Source: CAIKZJ01 sp964626015
Lineage (GTDB): Bacteria; Bacteroidota; Ignavibacteria; Tepidaquicellales; Tepidaquicellaceae
Length of the DNA stretch: 58,709 bases
Direction of reading: 5' to 3'
Assembly (NCBI GenBank): GCA_964626015.1
Contig: CAZVCC010000012.1
Coordinates: forward strand, 1-58,709
Shown: positions 8,187 through 17,783 of the stretch, piece by piece
How positions within the stretch are numbered: position 1 is the first letter of the stretch
Layout: each line of letters opens with the position of its first letter
Notes under the pieces: generated by a model
The model's database searches: none
What the model saw: the letters and a program-made list of their open reading frames with translations, nothing else
Told to the model about the DNA's origin: nothing
Program-made: the position numbers and the translations under genes

Positions 8187-9796
8187 TGAAACAGACAAAA
8201 TATGTTTTTCTCACAGGCGGCGTTGTTTCTTCACTTGGAAAAGGAATAGCTTCCGCATCTTTGGGCTTGCTGCTAAAGTCGAGAGGTCTTAATGTTACTA
8301 TACAGAAATTCGACCCGTACATTAATGTTGACCCGGGTACCATGTCCCCACTTCAGCATGGTGAAGTTTTCGTTACGGAAGATGGCGCTGAAACCGACCT
8401 TGACCTCGGACACTATGAAAGATTCCTCGATGAGAATATGTCCAAGAATAATAATACTACAACAGGACAGGTTTATAACACTGTAATCAATAAAGAAAGA
8501 AGAGGCGATTACCTCGGGGCGACTGTTCAGGTTATCCCTCACATAACCGACGAAATAAAGTCTCGTATGACAAGCCTCGCAAAAGAAGGTAAGTTCGATG
8601 TTATCATTACCGAAATCGGCGGAACTGTCGGTGATATTGAATCACTCCCCTTCCTCGAAGCTATGAGACAGTTAATGCAGGAAGTCGGCAAAATCAATTC
8701 CCTTTGTGTCCATCTAACACTCGTTCCTTACATAAAAGCTGCAGGTGAGATTAAAACCAAACCGACTCAGCATTCAGTCAAGACATTGCTCGAAATAGGT
8801 ATCCAGCCTGACATTCTTCTATGCCGCAGCGAGCAGAACATCACTAAAGAAATGAGAGCAAAAATTGCATTGTTCTGTAACGTTGAAGAAGGCTCAGTAA
8901 TGCAGGCGCTTGATGCCAAATCAATCTACAGCGTTCCCCTCAATCTCAACAAAGAAGGATTCGATGAAGTTATTATTAAAAAACTCAATCTTAAATGCTC
9001 TAAACCTAAACTAACAAACTGGAAGAAAACTGTAAACAAAATTCTAAATCCTAAAAAATCAGTAACTATCGGTATTTGCGGCAAGTACAATCTTATTCAC
9101 GATGCTTACAAAAGTATTACCGAATCATTCATCCATGCGGGAGCTTTTAACGATGTTAGCGTTAACCTTAAATGGATTGATTCCGAAGAAATAGAAAAGT
9201 CACCCAAAAAGATTCAGGACATACTTAAAGGAATTAATGGACTCCTTGTTTGCCCGGGTTTCGGAGATAGAGGTATCGAAGGTAAAATTGCTGCAGTAAG
9301 ATATGTCAGGGAAAACAAAATTCCGTTCTTCGGGATATGCCTTGGACTGCAATGTGCCGTTATCGAGTATTCAAGGAATGTATGCGGCCTTAAGAATGCA
9401 AACTCCAGTGAATTTAAAAGTACTAAGTATAATGTTATAGATATAATGGAATACCAGAAGTCAGTCGTCCTGAAAGGTGCATCCATGCGGCTTGGCTCAT
9501 ACCCCTGCATTATTGAGAAAAACACTCTTGCTTACAAATGCTACAAGAGAGAATTTATTAATGAACGTCATAGACACCGTTACGAAGTTAACAACAATTT
9601 CAGGAAAATTCTTCAGGATAATAAACTTGTACTTTCAGGACTGTCGCCAGATGGTTCATTGGTTGAAATTATCGAGCTGCCTCAAAAGGTTCACCCCTTC
9701 TTTATTGCAACTCAGTTCCACCCTGAACTAAAATCGAGGTTGATTAACCCTCAACCCATTTTCAGGGAATTTATTCGTGCCGTAAAAGAGTTATGA
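8186..9796 (+). CDS. pyrG: CTP synthase (glutamine-hydrolysing)
   Basis: 536-aa enzyme that converts UTP, ATP and glutamine to CTP, the last step of pyrimidine nucleotide synthesis. The N-terminal synthetase domain (about 1-270) begins with the P-loop-like GGVVSSLGKGIASASLG. It contains KFDPYINVDPGTMSP and EIGGTVGDIES. The C-terminal class I glutaminase (about 295-536) has nucleophile Cys385 in GICLGLQ and the FHPE motif near residue 513. Length is normal. It overlaps kdsB by one base, and 22 bases separate it from the P-type ATPase. Confidence 0.97.
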   Translation: MKQTKYVFLTGGVVSSLGKGIASASLGLLLKSRGLNVTIQKFDPYINVDPGTMSPLQHGEVFVTEDGAETDLDLGHYERFLDENMSKNNNTTTGQVYNTVINKERRGDYLGATVQVIPHITDEIKSRMTSLAKEGKFDVIITEIGGTVGDIESLPFLEAMRQLMQEVGKINSLCVHLTLVPYIKAAGEIKTKPTQHSVKTLLEIGIQPDILLCRSEQNITKEMRAKIALFCNVEEGSVMQALDAKSIYSVPLNLNKEGFDEVIIKKLNLKCSKPKLTNWKKTVNKILNPKKSVTIGICGKYNLIHDAYKSITESFIHAGAFNDVSVNLKWIDSEEIEKSPKKIQDILKGINGLLVCPGFGDRGIEGKIAAVRYVRENKIPFFGICLGLQCAVIEYSRNVCGLKNANSSEFKSTKYNVIDIMEYQKSVVLKGASMRLGSYPCIIEKNTLAYKCYKREFINERHRHRYEVNNNFRKILQDNKLVLSGLSPDGSLVEIIELPQKVHPFFIATQFHPELKSRLINPQPIFREFIRAVKEL

Positions 9797-9818
9797 TATT
9801 AAGAACTATTATGATAAA

Positions 9819-12251
9819 TTGGAGATTAAAGGTCTAACAACGCAGGAAGTTAACGAGCGGATTGCTAAGGGTTTAACCAATAAATACGCATCTCATAAAA
9901 CAAAGACATACGGAGAAATTGTTATTGAAAACATATTCTCTCTGTTTAATTTTATTACTATTTGTATTATTGGCTTTGTTATATTCTTCTACTTCAAAAA
10001 TAACGACCAACGTCTTTTACTCGATACTTTAGGAATTTTCTTCATTGCTTTCACAAACACTTTTATCGCTCTCATACAGGAGTTCAAATCAAAGAAAGCT
10101 CTCGACAAAGTAAATCTTCTTCTCAAGCGCGAAGTCACAGTCATTAGAGATTCAGCTAAAAAGTCTATTAACCAGACTGATATAGTTGTCGATGATGTGA
10201 TAGAACTTGTAAGAGGTGACCAGATAGTTGCTGACGGCAAGGTTGTTTTCTCAAAGAAACTTGAAGTTGACGAATCACTTTTAACCGGTGAGTCCGTACC
10301 CATAGTTAAATCATTAAACGATGAAGTCCTTTCAGGCAGCTTTTGTGTATCTGGCAGCGGATATTATGTTGCTGAAAAAATAGGTGTGGATAGCCACGCC
10401 AATCAGGTTACTAATCTTGCTAAAAAATATAAGTTCACGCTCACCCCTCTACAAAAGCGAATCAATTTAATTCTGAAAGTTCTCTTCGGCATAGCCCTTA
10501 TTTTAGTGGCTATTGAAGTTATTACTTATAATTTGACAGAAGTCAATGATTACACGTTCGTTGAACACATACGCAAAATAGCAACAATACTGATATCACT
10601 CGTACCGCAAGGGCTTGTATTCACTGCTTCCGTCACTTTCGCTATCGGAGTTTTTAGAATAAGCAGGATAGGAGCTATTGTTCAGAAACTTAACGCTATA
10701 GAATCTTTCTCTAATGTAGAGTATGTTTGTATGGATAAAACAGGTACTCTTACTGAAAACAAGCTGAAAGTTCATTCGATTACATCCTTAAATTCAAATC
10801 TCAGTCAATCACAAATTGAAGAGCTTCTTTGTACGTTCGCAAATCACTCAACAGAGCAGAATGCAACAATAAGAGCAATTCAGCATTTGCCATCCATAGT
10901 AGACACAAAATACATAGACGAAATACCGTTTAGTTCAGATACAAAAATGAGTTTACTCCAGCTTGAAATTGATTCAATTAAAAGATTATTTATTTTCGGA
11001 GCGTATGACATTCTGATAGAAAGATTATCTGAAGTAGATAAAACAAAAGCCGTCAATCTCTACAACTGTAACAAATTAAGTATTCATCGCAACCTTTTAT
11101 TCGGAGAAGTATCGGGAAATATTGACCTCAAACACTTTAAAGAAGAAAATCCCACAATAAAGATAGACCCTATTTGCATAGTTTCTATTTCAGATACTGT
11201 CAGGGATGATGTCTATGAAGCTATTGAGTTGTTTCAGAAAAATGGAATCAAGTTTAAGATTCTGACAGGCGATTCTTCTGAAGCTGTTCTTGCAATTCTT
11301 AATGATATAGGATGGAAACTGGAGGATGATGAGATTTTAACAGGTATGCAGCTCGATAGTATGAATGAAACAGATTTTACTGATGCAGTATTTAACAAGA
11401 CCCTCTTTGCTCGATTAAAACCCGAGCACAAGTTAAAGATAATTAAAACATTTCGTAAACATCACAAGCATACAGCAATGATAGGTGACGGTGTTAACGA
11501 CTTGCCTGCTATAAAAAGTGCGGATATCGGAATAGCTATGGAGGAGGGAAGCTCGATTACTAAAGAAGTTGCAGACATTGTTCTGCTTAAGAATAAGTTT
11601 TCGCTGCTTCCGGAAATATTTAACGAAGGCAATAAGATTGTTAACTCGGTTAATGCAGTCGCTAAGTTGTTCTTAACTAAAAACTTTCTCGTTATTTATC
11701 TCACGCTTGCTTCATTGTTATCAATATTGGATTTTCCTCTGACTCCGCGTAGAGTATCACTCCTGAATGTATTTAGCATCGGACTCCCCGCTTTTATTAT
11801 TACTATGCGTAATAAAAACATCAATAAATGTAAGAACTTTGTCAGCGATGTTTTCTCATTCGTAATTACGGCTTCCACTTTTATGCTTTTGAGCAGTTAT
11901 ATAACACAGGGAGTAGTATCACACTTCCTTAGTATTACAAAAGAGGAATCGGAAATGGCAGTAATGATAATCCTCATAATCCTTTCCGTAATAAACTTCT
12001 TTATTGTTATATCGGAATCGCAGGAAAAGAAAGGATTTTACTATTTGTATGGTATTTTTCTTTTAGTGTTGTTTTTTGCCTTATCTGCTGTTAATATTGA
12101 CGTTTACATAATTAACATTTTAAGAACTTTTTACGAAATAATAATTCTTGATTTCAAAACATGGATGTTTATTGTTGTATCAACGGCAATATTAACAGCA
12201 GTTTATTTATTTTTACAAAAATCAAGAAGCCGAATATTTAGAAGTAAATAA
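9819..12251 (+). CDS. P-type cation-transporting ATPase (HAD-IC type) of unknown ion
   Basis: 810-aa P-type ATPase. The visible blocks are an N-terminal GLTTQEVNERIAKGLTN segment, the actuator motif LTGESVP (155-161), the phosphorylation motif DKTGTLT (Asp306), the nucleotide-domain LTGDSSE and the hinge GDGVNDLPAIKSADIG. About ten membrane helices are likely, with six at the C-terminus. Helix M4 reads LVPQGLV (Pro263-Gln264-Gly265-Leu266), where calcium and sodium pumps have PEGL. No heavy-metal-binding CxxC or CPC motif is present, so a soft-metal pump is unlikely. The start is TTG 9819, because the nearby ATG 9811 is out of frame. It sits one base upstream of the MetH-like gene, with no obvious functional link. 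Confidence 0.88.
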   Translation: MEIKGLTTQEVNERIAKGLTNKYASHKTKTYGEIVIENIFSLFNFITICIIGFVIFFYFKNNDQRLLLDTLGIFFIAFTNTFIALIQEFKSKKALDKVNLLLKREVTVIRDSAKKSINQTDIVVDDVIELVRGDQIVADGKVVFSKKLEVDESLLTGESVPIVKSLNDEVLSGSFCVSGSGYYVAEKIGVDSHANQVTNLAKKYKFTLTPLQKRINLILKVLFGIALILVAIEVITYNLTEVNDYTFVEHIRKIATILISLVPQGLVFTASVTFAIGVFRISRIGAIVQKLNAIESFSNVEYVCMDKTGTLTENKLKVHSITSLNSNLSQSQIEELLCTFANHSTEQNATIRAIQHLPSIVDTKYIDEIPFSSDTKMSLLQLEIDSIKRLFIFGAYDILIERLSEVDKTKAVNLYNCNKLSIHRNLLFGEVSGNIDLKHFKEENPTIKIDPICIVSISDTVRDDVYEAIELFQKNGIKFKILTGDSSEAVLAILNDIGWKLEDDEILTGMQLDSMNETDFTDAVFNKTLFARLKPEHKLKIIKTFRKHHKHTAMIGDGVNDLPAIKSADIGIAMEEGSSITKEVADIVLLKNKFSLLPEIFNEGNKIVNSVNAVAKLFLTKNFLVIYLTLASLLSILDFPLTPRRVSLLNVFSIGLPAFIITMRNKNINKCKNFVSDVFSFVITASTFMLLSSYITQGVVSHFLSITKEESEMAVMIILIILSVINFFIVISESQEKKGFYYLYGIFLLVLFFALSAVNIDVYIINILRTFYEIIILDFKTWMFIVVSTAILTAVYLFLQKSRSRIFRSK

Positions 12252-12252
12252 T

Positions 12253-13968
12253 ATGAAAGAAATAAGATGCATATATGACCCCCTGCAGGAGCTCATTGCT
12301 TATTACGCTAAAGATAAAGCGGCGGCAAAAGCAACAATCGATGAGTCTAAAATAACTGTTGAGCAAAAACTCAAGCAAAGAATTATCGACGGGGATAAGA
12401 TAGGAGTTGATAAAGATTTAGAAATAGCTCTTAAGAAATACTCTGCTTTACAAATAATCAACGATCATCTTCTTGAAGGTATGAAAGTTGTCGGAGAGCT
12501 ATTTGGCTCGGGTCAGATGCAGCTGCCTTTTGTTTTGCAATCAGCTGAGTGCATGAAAGCGTGCGTAAGTTATCTCGAACCTTATATTGAAAAGATCGAA
12601 GGTGAAACTACAAAGGGAACGATGGTTCTCGCAACTGTTAAAGGCGATGTTCATGATATCGGAAAAAATCTTGTAGACATCATTCTCACTAATAACGGTT
12701 TCAAAGTAATCAATTTAGGTATTAAATGTTCTCTCGAAACAATGCTTGATTCTTACTCTGCGGAAAAAGCTGATGCAGTCGGTATGAGCGGATTGCTCGT
12801 TAAATCTACAGCTATCATGAAAGAGAATCTTGAGATTATGAATGACAGAAATATTGAAGTCCCTGTAATTCTCGGCGGAGCAGCCCTTAATAAAAGATTT
12901 GTTGAAGGCGAACTTAGGGCAATGTATAAGGGAGATGTTTACTATGCTAACGATGCATTTGACGGACTGAAGTATATGAATACAATAATGGAACACAAGA
13001 AAAAGGGTACAAGACCAGACTTAAAAATCTACGTTAACCCGCGTAAAGATGAATCACCAAATATAGTTAAGAACGAGGATATTAATTTTTCAAAAACTGT
13101 AAAGGATGCAAATAGTATTCCTACTCCCCCTTTCTGGGGCAGCAAGATGGTAACTGATATACCTTTGGAAAAAGCTTTCGAGTATATCAATGAAGTTGCT
13201 TTATTCAGAGGAAGCTGGAATGTTTATAAAGATAGAAGTAAATCAGACGAGGAATATAATAGACTTATTGATTCCGAAATAAGACCGAAGCTTAATGAGC
13301 TTAAACTTAAAGCAAAAAGAGAAAAACTTTTAAGTCCTACAGTTATCTATGGTTATTTCCCATGTAAATCTGACGGCAATGATTTGATAGTATTTAAACC
13401 TAAAGAACTTACACCCGATGAATTACACAATCAATGGAACAACGAAACAGTTAAAAGTAATCTTGCTGAATGGGTTAGGTTTAGTTTCCCAAGACAAAAT
13501 AAAGGTAAGTACCTGTGTATAAGCGATTTCTTTAAAGACATTAATTCAAATGAATTCGATGTTGTACCATTTTTCATTGTTACTGTTGGGCAGCGGGCAA
13601 CAGAATACGCTCAGGAATTATATTCTAAAAATCAATATCAGGATTATTTATATTTTCACGGATTATCAGTTGAAACAGCTGAAGGACTTGCAGAATACTG
13701 GCATAAAATTATTAGAAAAGAACTCGGAATTGACAATAAAGACTCAAGTGACTTAAACAAACTTTTTCAACAGGGATATCAAGGGTCAAGATACTCGTTT
13801 GGATATCCTGCATGTCCAGATCTTGAAGATAATAAATTATTATTTGAACTTTTAAACCCTGAAAGAATAGGAATTAAATTAACCGAAGAATGGCAAATGG
13901 TTCCGGAACAATCTACTAATGCTATTGTAGTTCATCATCCAGAGGCGAGATACTTTTTTATAAAATAA
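12253..13968 (+). CDS. metH: Cobalamin-binding and reactivation half of B12-dependent methionine synthase
   Basis: 571-aa protein with only the C-terminal modules of MetH. A helical cap (about 1-115) is followed by the B12 Rossmann domain with DVHDIG (Asp132, His134, Gly137), where His134 should be the lower axial cobalt ligand. The S-adenosylmethionine-binding activation domain (about 290-571) carries the RYSFGYPACP motif (513-522). The homocysteine-binding and methyltetrahydrofolate-binding barrels are missing. The start matches the usual linker before the cap (DPLQELI), so this is a natural domain boundary, not a truncation by frameshift. The missing half should be encoded elsewhere. It ends the plus-strand run at a bidirectional terminator. 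Confidence 0.88.
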   Translation: MKEIRCIYDPLQELIAYYAKDKAAAKATIDESKITVEQKLKQRIIDGDKIGVDKDLEIALKKYSALQIINDHLLEGMKVVGELFGSGQMQLPFVLQSAECMKACVSYLEPYIEKIEGETTKGTMVLATVKGDVHDIGKNLVDIILTNNGFKVINLGIKCSLETMLDSYSAEKADAVGMSGLLVKSTAIMKENLEIMNDRNIEVPVILGGAALNKRFVEGELRAMYKGDVYYANDAFDGLKYMNTIMEHKKKGTRPDLKIYVNPRKDESPNIVKNEDINFSKTVKDANSIPTPPFWGSKMVTDIPLEKAFEYINEVALFRGSWNVYKDRSKSDEEYNRLIDSEIRPKLNELKLKAKREKLLSPTVIYGYFPCKSDGNDLIVFKPKELTPDELHNQWNNETVKSNLAEWVRFSFPRQNKGKYLCISDFFKDINSNEFDVVPFFIVTVGQRATEYAQELYSKNQYQDYLYFHGLSVETAEGLAEYWHKIIRKELGIDNKDSSDLNKLFQQGYQGSRYSFGYPACPDLEDNKLLFELLNPERIGIKLTEEWQMVPEQSTNAIVVHHPEARYFFIK

Positions 13969-13995
13969 AAGGAATGACACAGTGTGCCATTCCTT
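13969..13995. terminator. Bidirectional intrinsic terminator
   Basis: An 8-bp perfect stem (AAGGAATG / CATTCCTT) with a partly self-complementary loop lies between the converging MetH-like gene and the outer membrane protein gene. A-rich and T-rich flanks allow use in both directions. Confidence 0.6.
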
Positions 13996-14020
13996 AAATC
14001 TTTAATTAATCTACTAACTG

Positions 14021-14731
14021 TTATTTAACGCCTGAATAGAAGTTAAGGCCAGCTGTTAAACTGATAATTCCCATTTTTCTCCAGAATCCAGCCCCAGGTG
14101 ACCCAGTGCCGTCATTTAACTTTCCAATGCCATTTTCCTGGAAGAAAATATTTGGTATATGCCATTTTGCACCAAGTGCTAATCCAACAGTCTTACTTTT
14201 GTTCAATACGAATTCAAAACCACCATTAAACATCAATCCCATTCTAAATGTATTATCAAAAGCTGGATAAACTGAGCCCTCCCCATGCACTATGTAAGTT
14301 CCTGTTAATGCTGCTCCAAGATACTGCTTTGTATTGCATCTAGCATTAAAACCATATTCGTACCCGACTGCACCAGACCAAAAATGATAAAAAGTAGCAG
14401 GACCAGATGGGTTAATAGTAAAGAATGGTATCTTTGTATCGCCATTATCATTTACCATGGCATCCCATGTTGCAGAAACTGTTATACGATTCTTTTTGGT
14501 TTCGCCTAATCCAAATTTAACATGTGCTGAAACACCACGGCCATATATCATTCCGTAATTTCTTAGTCCTGAAAATGTAAAATCTGTTCCATAAGCGTCC
14601 AGATTAGCAAGATTACCATTTAATGTGAAACCGTATATAATTTTTGGGGCTTTATAAGTCTGAGCATTTGAAATATCACTCAATGCAAACAAACAAACCA
14701 AAGCAATAACTAACAGTATTGTTTTTTTCAT
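14021..14731 (-). CDS. Predicted outer membrane beta-barrel protein, unknown function
   Basis: 236 aa with a clear signal peptide (MKKTILLVIALVCLFALS, cleavage near residue 24 after SNAQ). The mature part is rich in Gly, Phe and Tyr with alternating hydrophobic strands (VSAHVKFGLGETKKNRITVSATW, SGAVGYEYGFNAR). It ends in a strand LTAGLNFYSGVK, as small OmpW/Omp-beta-barrel proteins do. The substrate or role cannot be read. It lies 3' of gmd on the same strand with an 82-base gap, so it may be its own unit. Confidence 0.65.
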   Translation of the reverse strand: MKKTILLVIALVCLFALSDISNAQTYKAPKIIYGFTLNGNLANLDAYGTDFTFSGLRNYGMIYGRGVSAHVKFGLGETKKNRITVSATWDAMVNDNGDTKIPFFTINPSGPATFYHFWSGAVGYEYGFNARCNTKQYLGAALTGTYIVHGEGSVYPAFDNTFRMGLMFNGGFEFVLNKSKTVGLALGAKWHIPNIFFQENGIGKLNDGTGSPGAGFWRKMGIISLTAGLNFYSGVK

Positions 14732-14813
14732 TGTATTAATCCTCTTTTAGTTTTATTTTATATAAAAATAATTTTTTATTCTTTAAAAGTCAACACACAA
14801 TTTTAAGCGTTAT

Positions 14814-15941
14814 TTAGTACCCCCTTTTAAGCACTTTTTCGAAATCAGCATTAATCATTATCTTAACCAGATCTTCAAATTTTGTTTTAGGCTTCCAGTT
14901 AAGTATTCTTTCGGCTTTTGATGCATCCCCAATCAGTAAATCAACTTCGGTTGGTCTGTAATAATTCTTGTCAACCTCAACAACAACTTCACCCTTCTTT
15001 ATATATTTCAATAGCGTATCCTGTAGCATTGGTTTTACATCGTTTAGTCCTTCAATAATTAAATCAACATTAACGTTATTAATTATTCCCTTTTCGTTAG
15101 CATTTGAACCTCTCCATTCAAGCTCGATTCCTAACGATTTAAATGATAGATCTACAAATTCTCTTACTGTATGTGTTTCTCCTGTCGCCAGCACAAAATC
15201 CTCCGGTTCTTTATTCTGAAGCATCCTCCACATACCTTCGCAATATTCAGGTGCATATCCCCAGTCTCTCTTTGCATTAAGATTTCCAAGTAACAACTTT
15301 TTCTGATTCCCGCATACTATTCTGGAAACTGCTCTTGTAATTTTTCTTGTTACAAAGGTTTCACCTCTTCGGGGTGATTCATGATTAAATAATATACCAT
15401 TACATGCGAATAAATTATAAGCTTCTCTGTAATTTACTACTATCCAAAAACCATAAATTTTTGCTACACCGTAAGGACTTCTTGGATAGAATGGAGTCTT
15501 CTCATTCTGGGGAATCTCCTGCACCTTACCATACAATTCACTCGTCGATGCTTGGTAGAATTTTGTTTTCAGTCCGGTTTCTCTTATTGCATCTAAGAAT
15601 CTAAGGGTACCTACTGCATCAACCTCAGCAGTATATTCTGGGACTTCGAACGAAACTTTAACATGGCTTTGTGCAGCAAGATTATAAATTTCATCAGGCT
15701 GGGTCTTTTCAAGAAGTCTGTTTAAATTGCTTGTATCAGTTACATCTCCATAATGAAGAAACAACTTAGTATCAAGTATATTCTTGTCAGAGTACAAATG
15801 GTCAATTCTTCCGGTATTAAAAGAACTGCTCCTTCTAATTATACCATGAACAACATAACCCTTTTCCAAAAGAATTTCTGCGAGATAACTGCCATCCTGT
15901 CCAGTAATGCCAGTTATTAATGCTATTTTTGACCTTGCCAT
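14814..15941 (-). CDS. gmd: GDP-mannose 4,6-dehydratase
   Basis: 375-aa short-chain dehydrogenase that converts GDP-mannose to GDP-4-keto-6-deoxymannose, the precursor of GDP-fucose, GDP-rhamnose or GDP-perosamine. It has the NADP-binding ALITGITGQDGSYLAE (6-21), the family block GIIRRSSSFNTGRIDHLY (33-50), the catalytic SPYGVAKIYGF (Tyr-x3-Lys) and the FNHESPRRGETFVTRKI block. The start follows the upstream dehydrogenase stop with no gap. No reductase (fcl, rmd) or aminotransferase (per) follows, so the end sugar is not defined here. Confidence 0.95.
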   Translation of the reverse strand: MARSKIALITGITGQDGSYLAEILLEKGYVVHGIIRRSSSFNTGRIDHLYSDKNILDTKLFLHYGDVTDTSNLNRLLEKTQPDEIYNLAAQSHVKVSFEVPEYTAEVDAVGTLRFLDAIRETGLKTKFYQASTSELYGKVQEIPQNEKTPFYPRSPYGVAKIYGFWIVVNYREAYNLFACNGILFNHESPRRGETFVTRKITRAVSRIVCGNQKKLLLGNLNAKRDWGYAPEYCEGMWRMLQNKEPEDFVLATGETHTVREFVDLSFKSLGIELEWRGSNANEKGIINNVNVDLIIEGLNDVKPMLQDTLLKYIKKGEVVVEVDKNYYRPTEVDLLIGDASKAERILNWKPKTKFEDLVKIMINADFEKVLKRGY

Positions 15942-17252
15942 TTACGCTTTATATATTTTCTTGTTTTTGAAAGAACCAAAACCATTCCTTGTGTCAACAA
16001 TTATATTTGCATATTTAAGAATCATTTTGTAGTCATAATAAGAGTGCTCTGTAGATAATAATAATAAATCATACTTTTTAATATTTGTAGGTGTCATTTT
16101 AATTGACTTCTTATTAAAATCATATTTCCTGAGTTTAGGAATTGAAGTTGAAAAATCATCATTATAATCGACTTTCGCTCCATGGTCCTGTAATAATTCA
16201 ATAAGTTTAAGTGAAGGGGATTCTCGCAAATCATCAATATCCTTTTTATACGCAAGTCCTAATATTAATATTTTTGATCCTTTTATAGATTTTTGATGAT
16301 CATTAAGTGCATGAATTACTTTTTCAACAACATAAAATGGCATCGAGGTATTAATTTCTCCAGCAAGTTCAATAAATTTTGATGAAATATCAAATTCCCT
16401 TGCTTTCCATGTTAGATAAAAAGGATCTATAGGAATGCAATGTCCTCCTAGTCCCGGTCCCGGATAGAAGGGCGTGAATCCGAATGGCTTAGTAGCAGCG
16501 GCGTTAATTACTTCCCATACATCAATTCCCATCCTTTCGAATACCATCTTAAGTTCATTAACCAATGCAATATTTATTGATCGAAATATGTTTTCAAGCA
16601 GTTTTGCTGACTCTGCTGCTTTCGTTGAAGACACAGGTACAATCGTATTTATCACTTTACTGTAAACCATTACTCCTAAATCTCTGCATTTTTTAGTTAC
16701 ACCGCCAAGAACTTTCGGGATTGTAGATGTTGAATAATTAGGATTATTAGGATCCTCTCTTTCGGGTGAAAAACACAAATAAAAATCCTTACCAACTTTT
16801 TTGCCAGTAGATTCCAAGACTTTTAACATGTCTTCGTCGGTTGTTCCAGGATATGTTGTACTTTCCAATGAAATAAGTTGCCCATTTCTTAAATGTTTGG
16901 CAATCATTTTTGTCGAATCCATCACAAAGGAAATATCGGGTTCTCTATTCGCATTTAACGGTGTCGGTACACAAATAATCACAACATCAGGAATAGATAA
17001 CCTTGAAAAGTCTGATGTTGCACTCAATTTCTTTTTTTCAACTGCATCTTTTATCTTTTGCGTTGGTATGTGCTTAATATAGGATTTTTTATCCTTATTT
17101 ATTTTTATTACCTTTTTGGTGTCAAGGTCAAAACCAATGACTTTTACTCCTTTTGCAGCAAATTCTAAAGCAAGCGGCAGTCCAACATAGCCTAGTCCAA
17201 TAATTCCAACAACAAATTTATTTGATTCAATTTTTTGTATAAAATTCATCAT
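15942..17252 (-). CDS. Nucleotide sugar dehydrogenase (UDP-GlcNAc 6-dehydrogenase type)
   Basis: 436-aa NAD-dependent four-electron dehydrogenase of the UDP-glucose/GDP-mannose dehydrogenase family. The N-terminal Rossmann motif is GIIGLGYVGLPLA. The active-site Cys lies in PGPGLGGHCIPIDPFYLTW, a form typical of the WbpA/WecC/TviB branch that oxidises UDP-N-acetylhexosamines. The C-terminal UDP-binding domain contains LGLAYKKDIDDLRESPS. It likely supplies a UDP-N-acetyl-uronic acid for surface polysaccharide. It is packed against gmd downstream and the antiterminator gene upstream (8-base gap). The choice between GlcNAc and GalNAc substrate is not decidable by eye. Confidence 0.88.
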   Translation of the reverse strand: MMNFIQKIESNKFVVGIIGLGYVGLPLALEFAAKGVKVIGFDLDTKKVIKINKDKKSYIKHIPTQKIKDAVEKKKLSATSDFSRLSIPDVVIICVPTPLNANREPDISFVMDSTKMIAKHLRNGQLISLESTTYPGTTDEDMLKVLESTGKKVGKDFYLCFSPEREDPNNPNYSTSTIPKVLGGVTKKCRDLGVMVYSKVINTIVPVSSTKAAESAKLLENIFRSINIALVNELKMVFERMGIDVWEVINAAATKPFGFTPFYPGPGLGGHCIPIDPFYLTWKAREFDISSKFIELAGEINTSMPFYVVEKVIHALNDHQKSIKGSKILILGLAYKKDIDDLRESPSLKLIELLQDHGAKVDYNDDFSTSIPKLRKYDFNKKSIKMTPTNIKKYDLLLLSTEHSYYDYKMILKYANIIVDTRNGFGSFKNKKIYKA

Positions 17253-17260
17253 AGTATAAT

Positions 17261-17767
17261 TTAAATTTTATTTATAAGTTTTACCTCTGAATTACTTAAT
17301 TCAACACTGAATGTAGTATTTATTTCCGTTATACAAACCATGAGCTTGTAATTACCACGAAATTGAACGATTACCCCTTTTAAACCTTTGAAGATACCTC
17401 CTGTAATTTCTACATAATCACCTTCCAACAAACATATATCTTCTATTTTTACTCGTTCTGGTTTTACAAGTGAAATACGAATATTATTAATCTCTTCTTC
17501 CTTTACAACAGCAAAACGTCTTTGATACATTAAATATCTTAAAGCACCAATTGTATTTGAAATTGCGTCATACCTTTCGTGTTTATCGGCAAACACAAAT
17601 AGATATCCAGGAAACAAAGGAACATTAATTTTCTTCTTTCTATCCGACCAATAACGTATTGTTTCCACTGTGGGTAAATACACCTCGATATTCTTTTTAT
17701 GTATTTGCTCAAACACCTTTTTCTCCTTAAGAGGTTTAGCCTGTAATACGTACCACTTCTTATCCAT
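17261..17767 (-). CDS. NusG-like transcription antiterminator (UpxY/RfaH class)
   Basis: 168-aa specialised NusG paralogue. The N-terminal NGN domain opens KKWYVLQAKPLKEKKVFEQI and contains the family core VPLFPGYLFVF. The C-terminal KOW domain (about 112-165) has GDYVEITGGIFKGLKGVI. In Bacteroidota such proteins sit at the head of capsule or exopolysaccharide operons and let RNA polymerase read through long transcripts. Here it lies inside the module, between the Wzc/zinc-ribbon pair and the sugar-nucleotide genes, so it likely acts on this same unit or on distant polysaccharide loci. I see no ops/JUMPstart-like element. Confidence 0.85.
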   Translation of the reverse strand: MDKKWYVLQAKPLKEKKVFEQIHKKNIEVYLPTVETIRYWSDRKKKINVPLFPGYLFVFADKHERYDAISNTIGALRYLMYQRRFAVVKEEEINNIRISLVKPERVKIEDICLLEGDYVEITGGIFKGLKGVIVQFRGNYKLMVCITEINTTFSVELSNSEVKLINKI

Positions 17768-17783
17768 GTAACAAAATTTAAAT

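Noticed and set aside
10384..10400. DnaA-box-like TGTGGATAG inside the P-type ATPase gene
   Set aside because: Single, one mismatch, inside coding sequence without an AT-rich block or further boxes.
12240..12260. Cobalamin riboswitch before the MetH-like gene
   Set aside because: The gene starts one base after the P-type ATPase stop, leaving no room for a leader.
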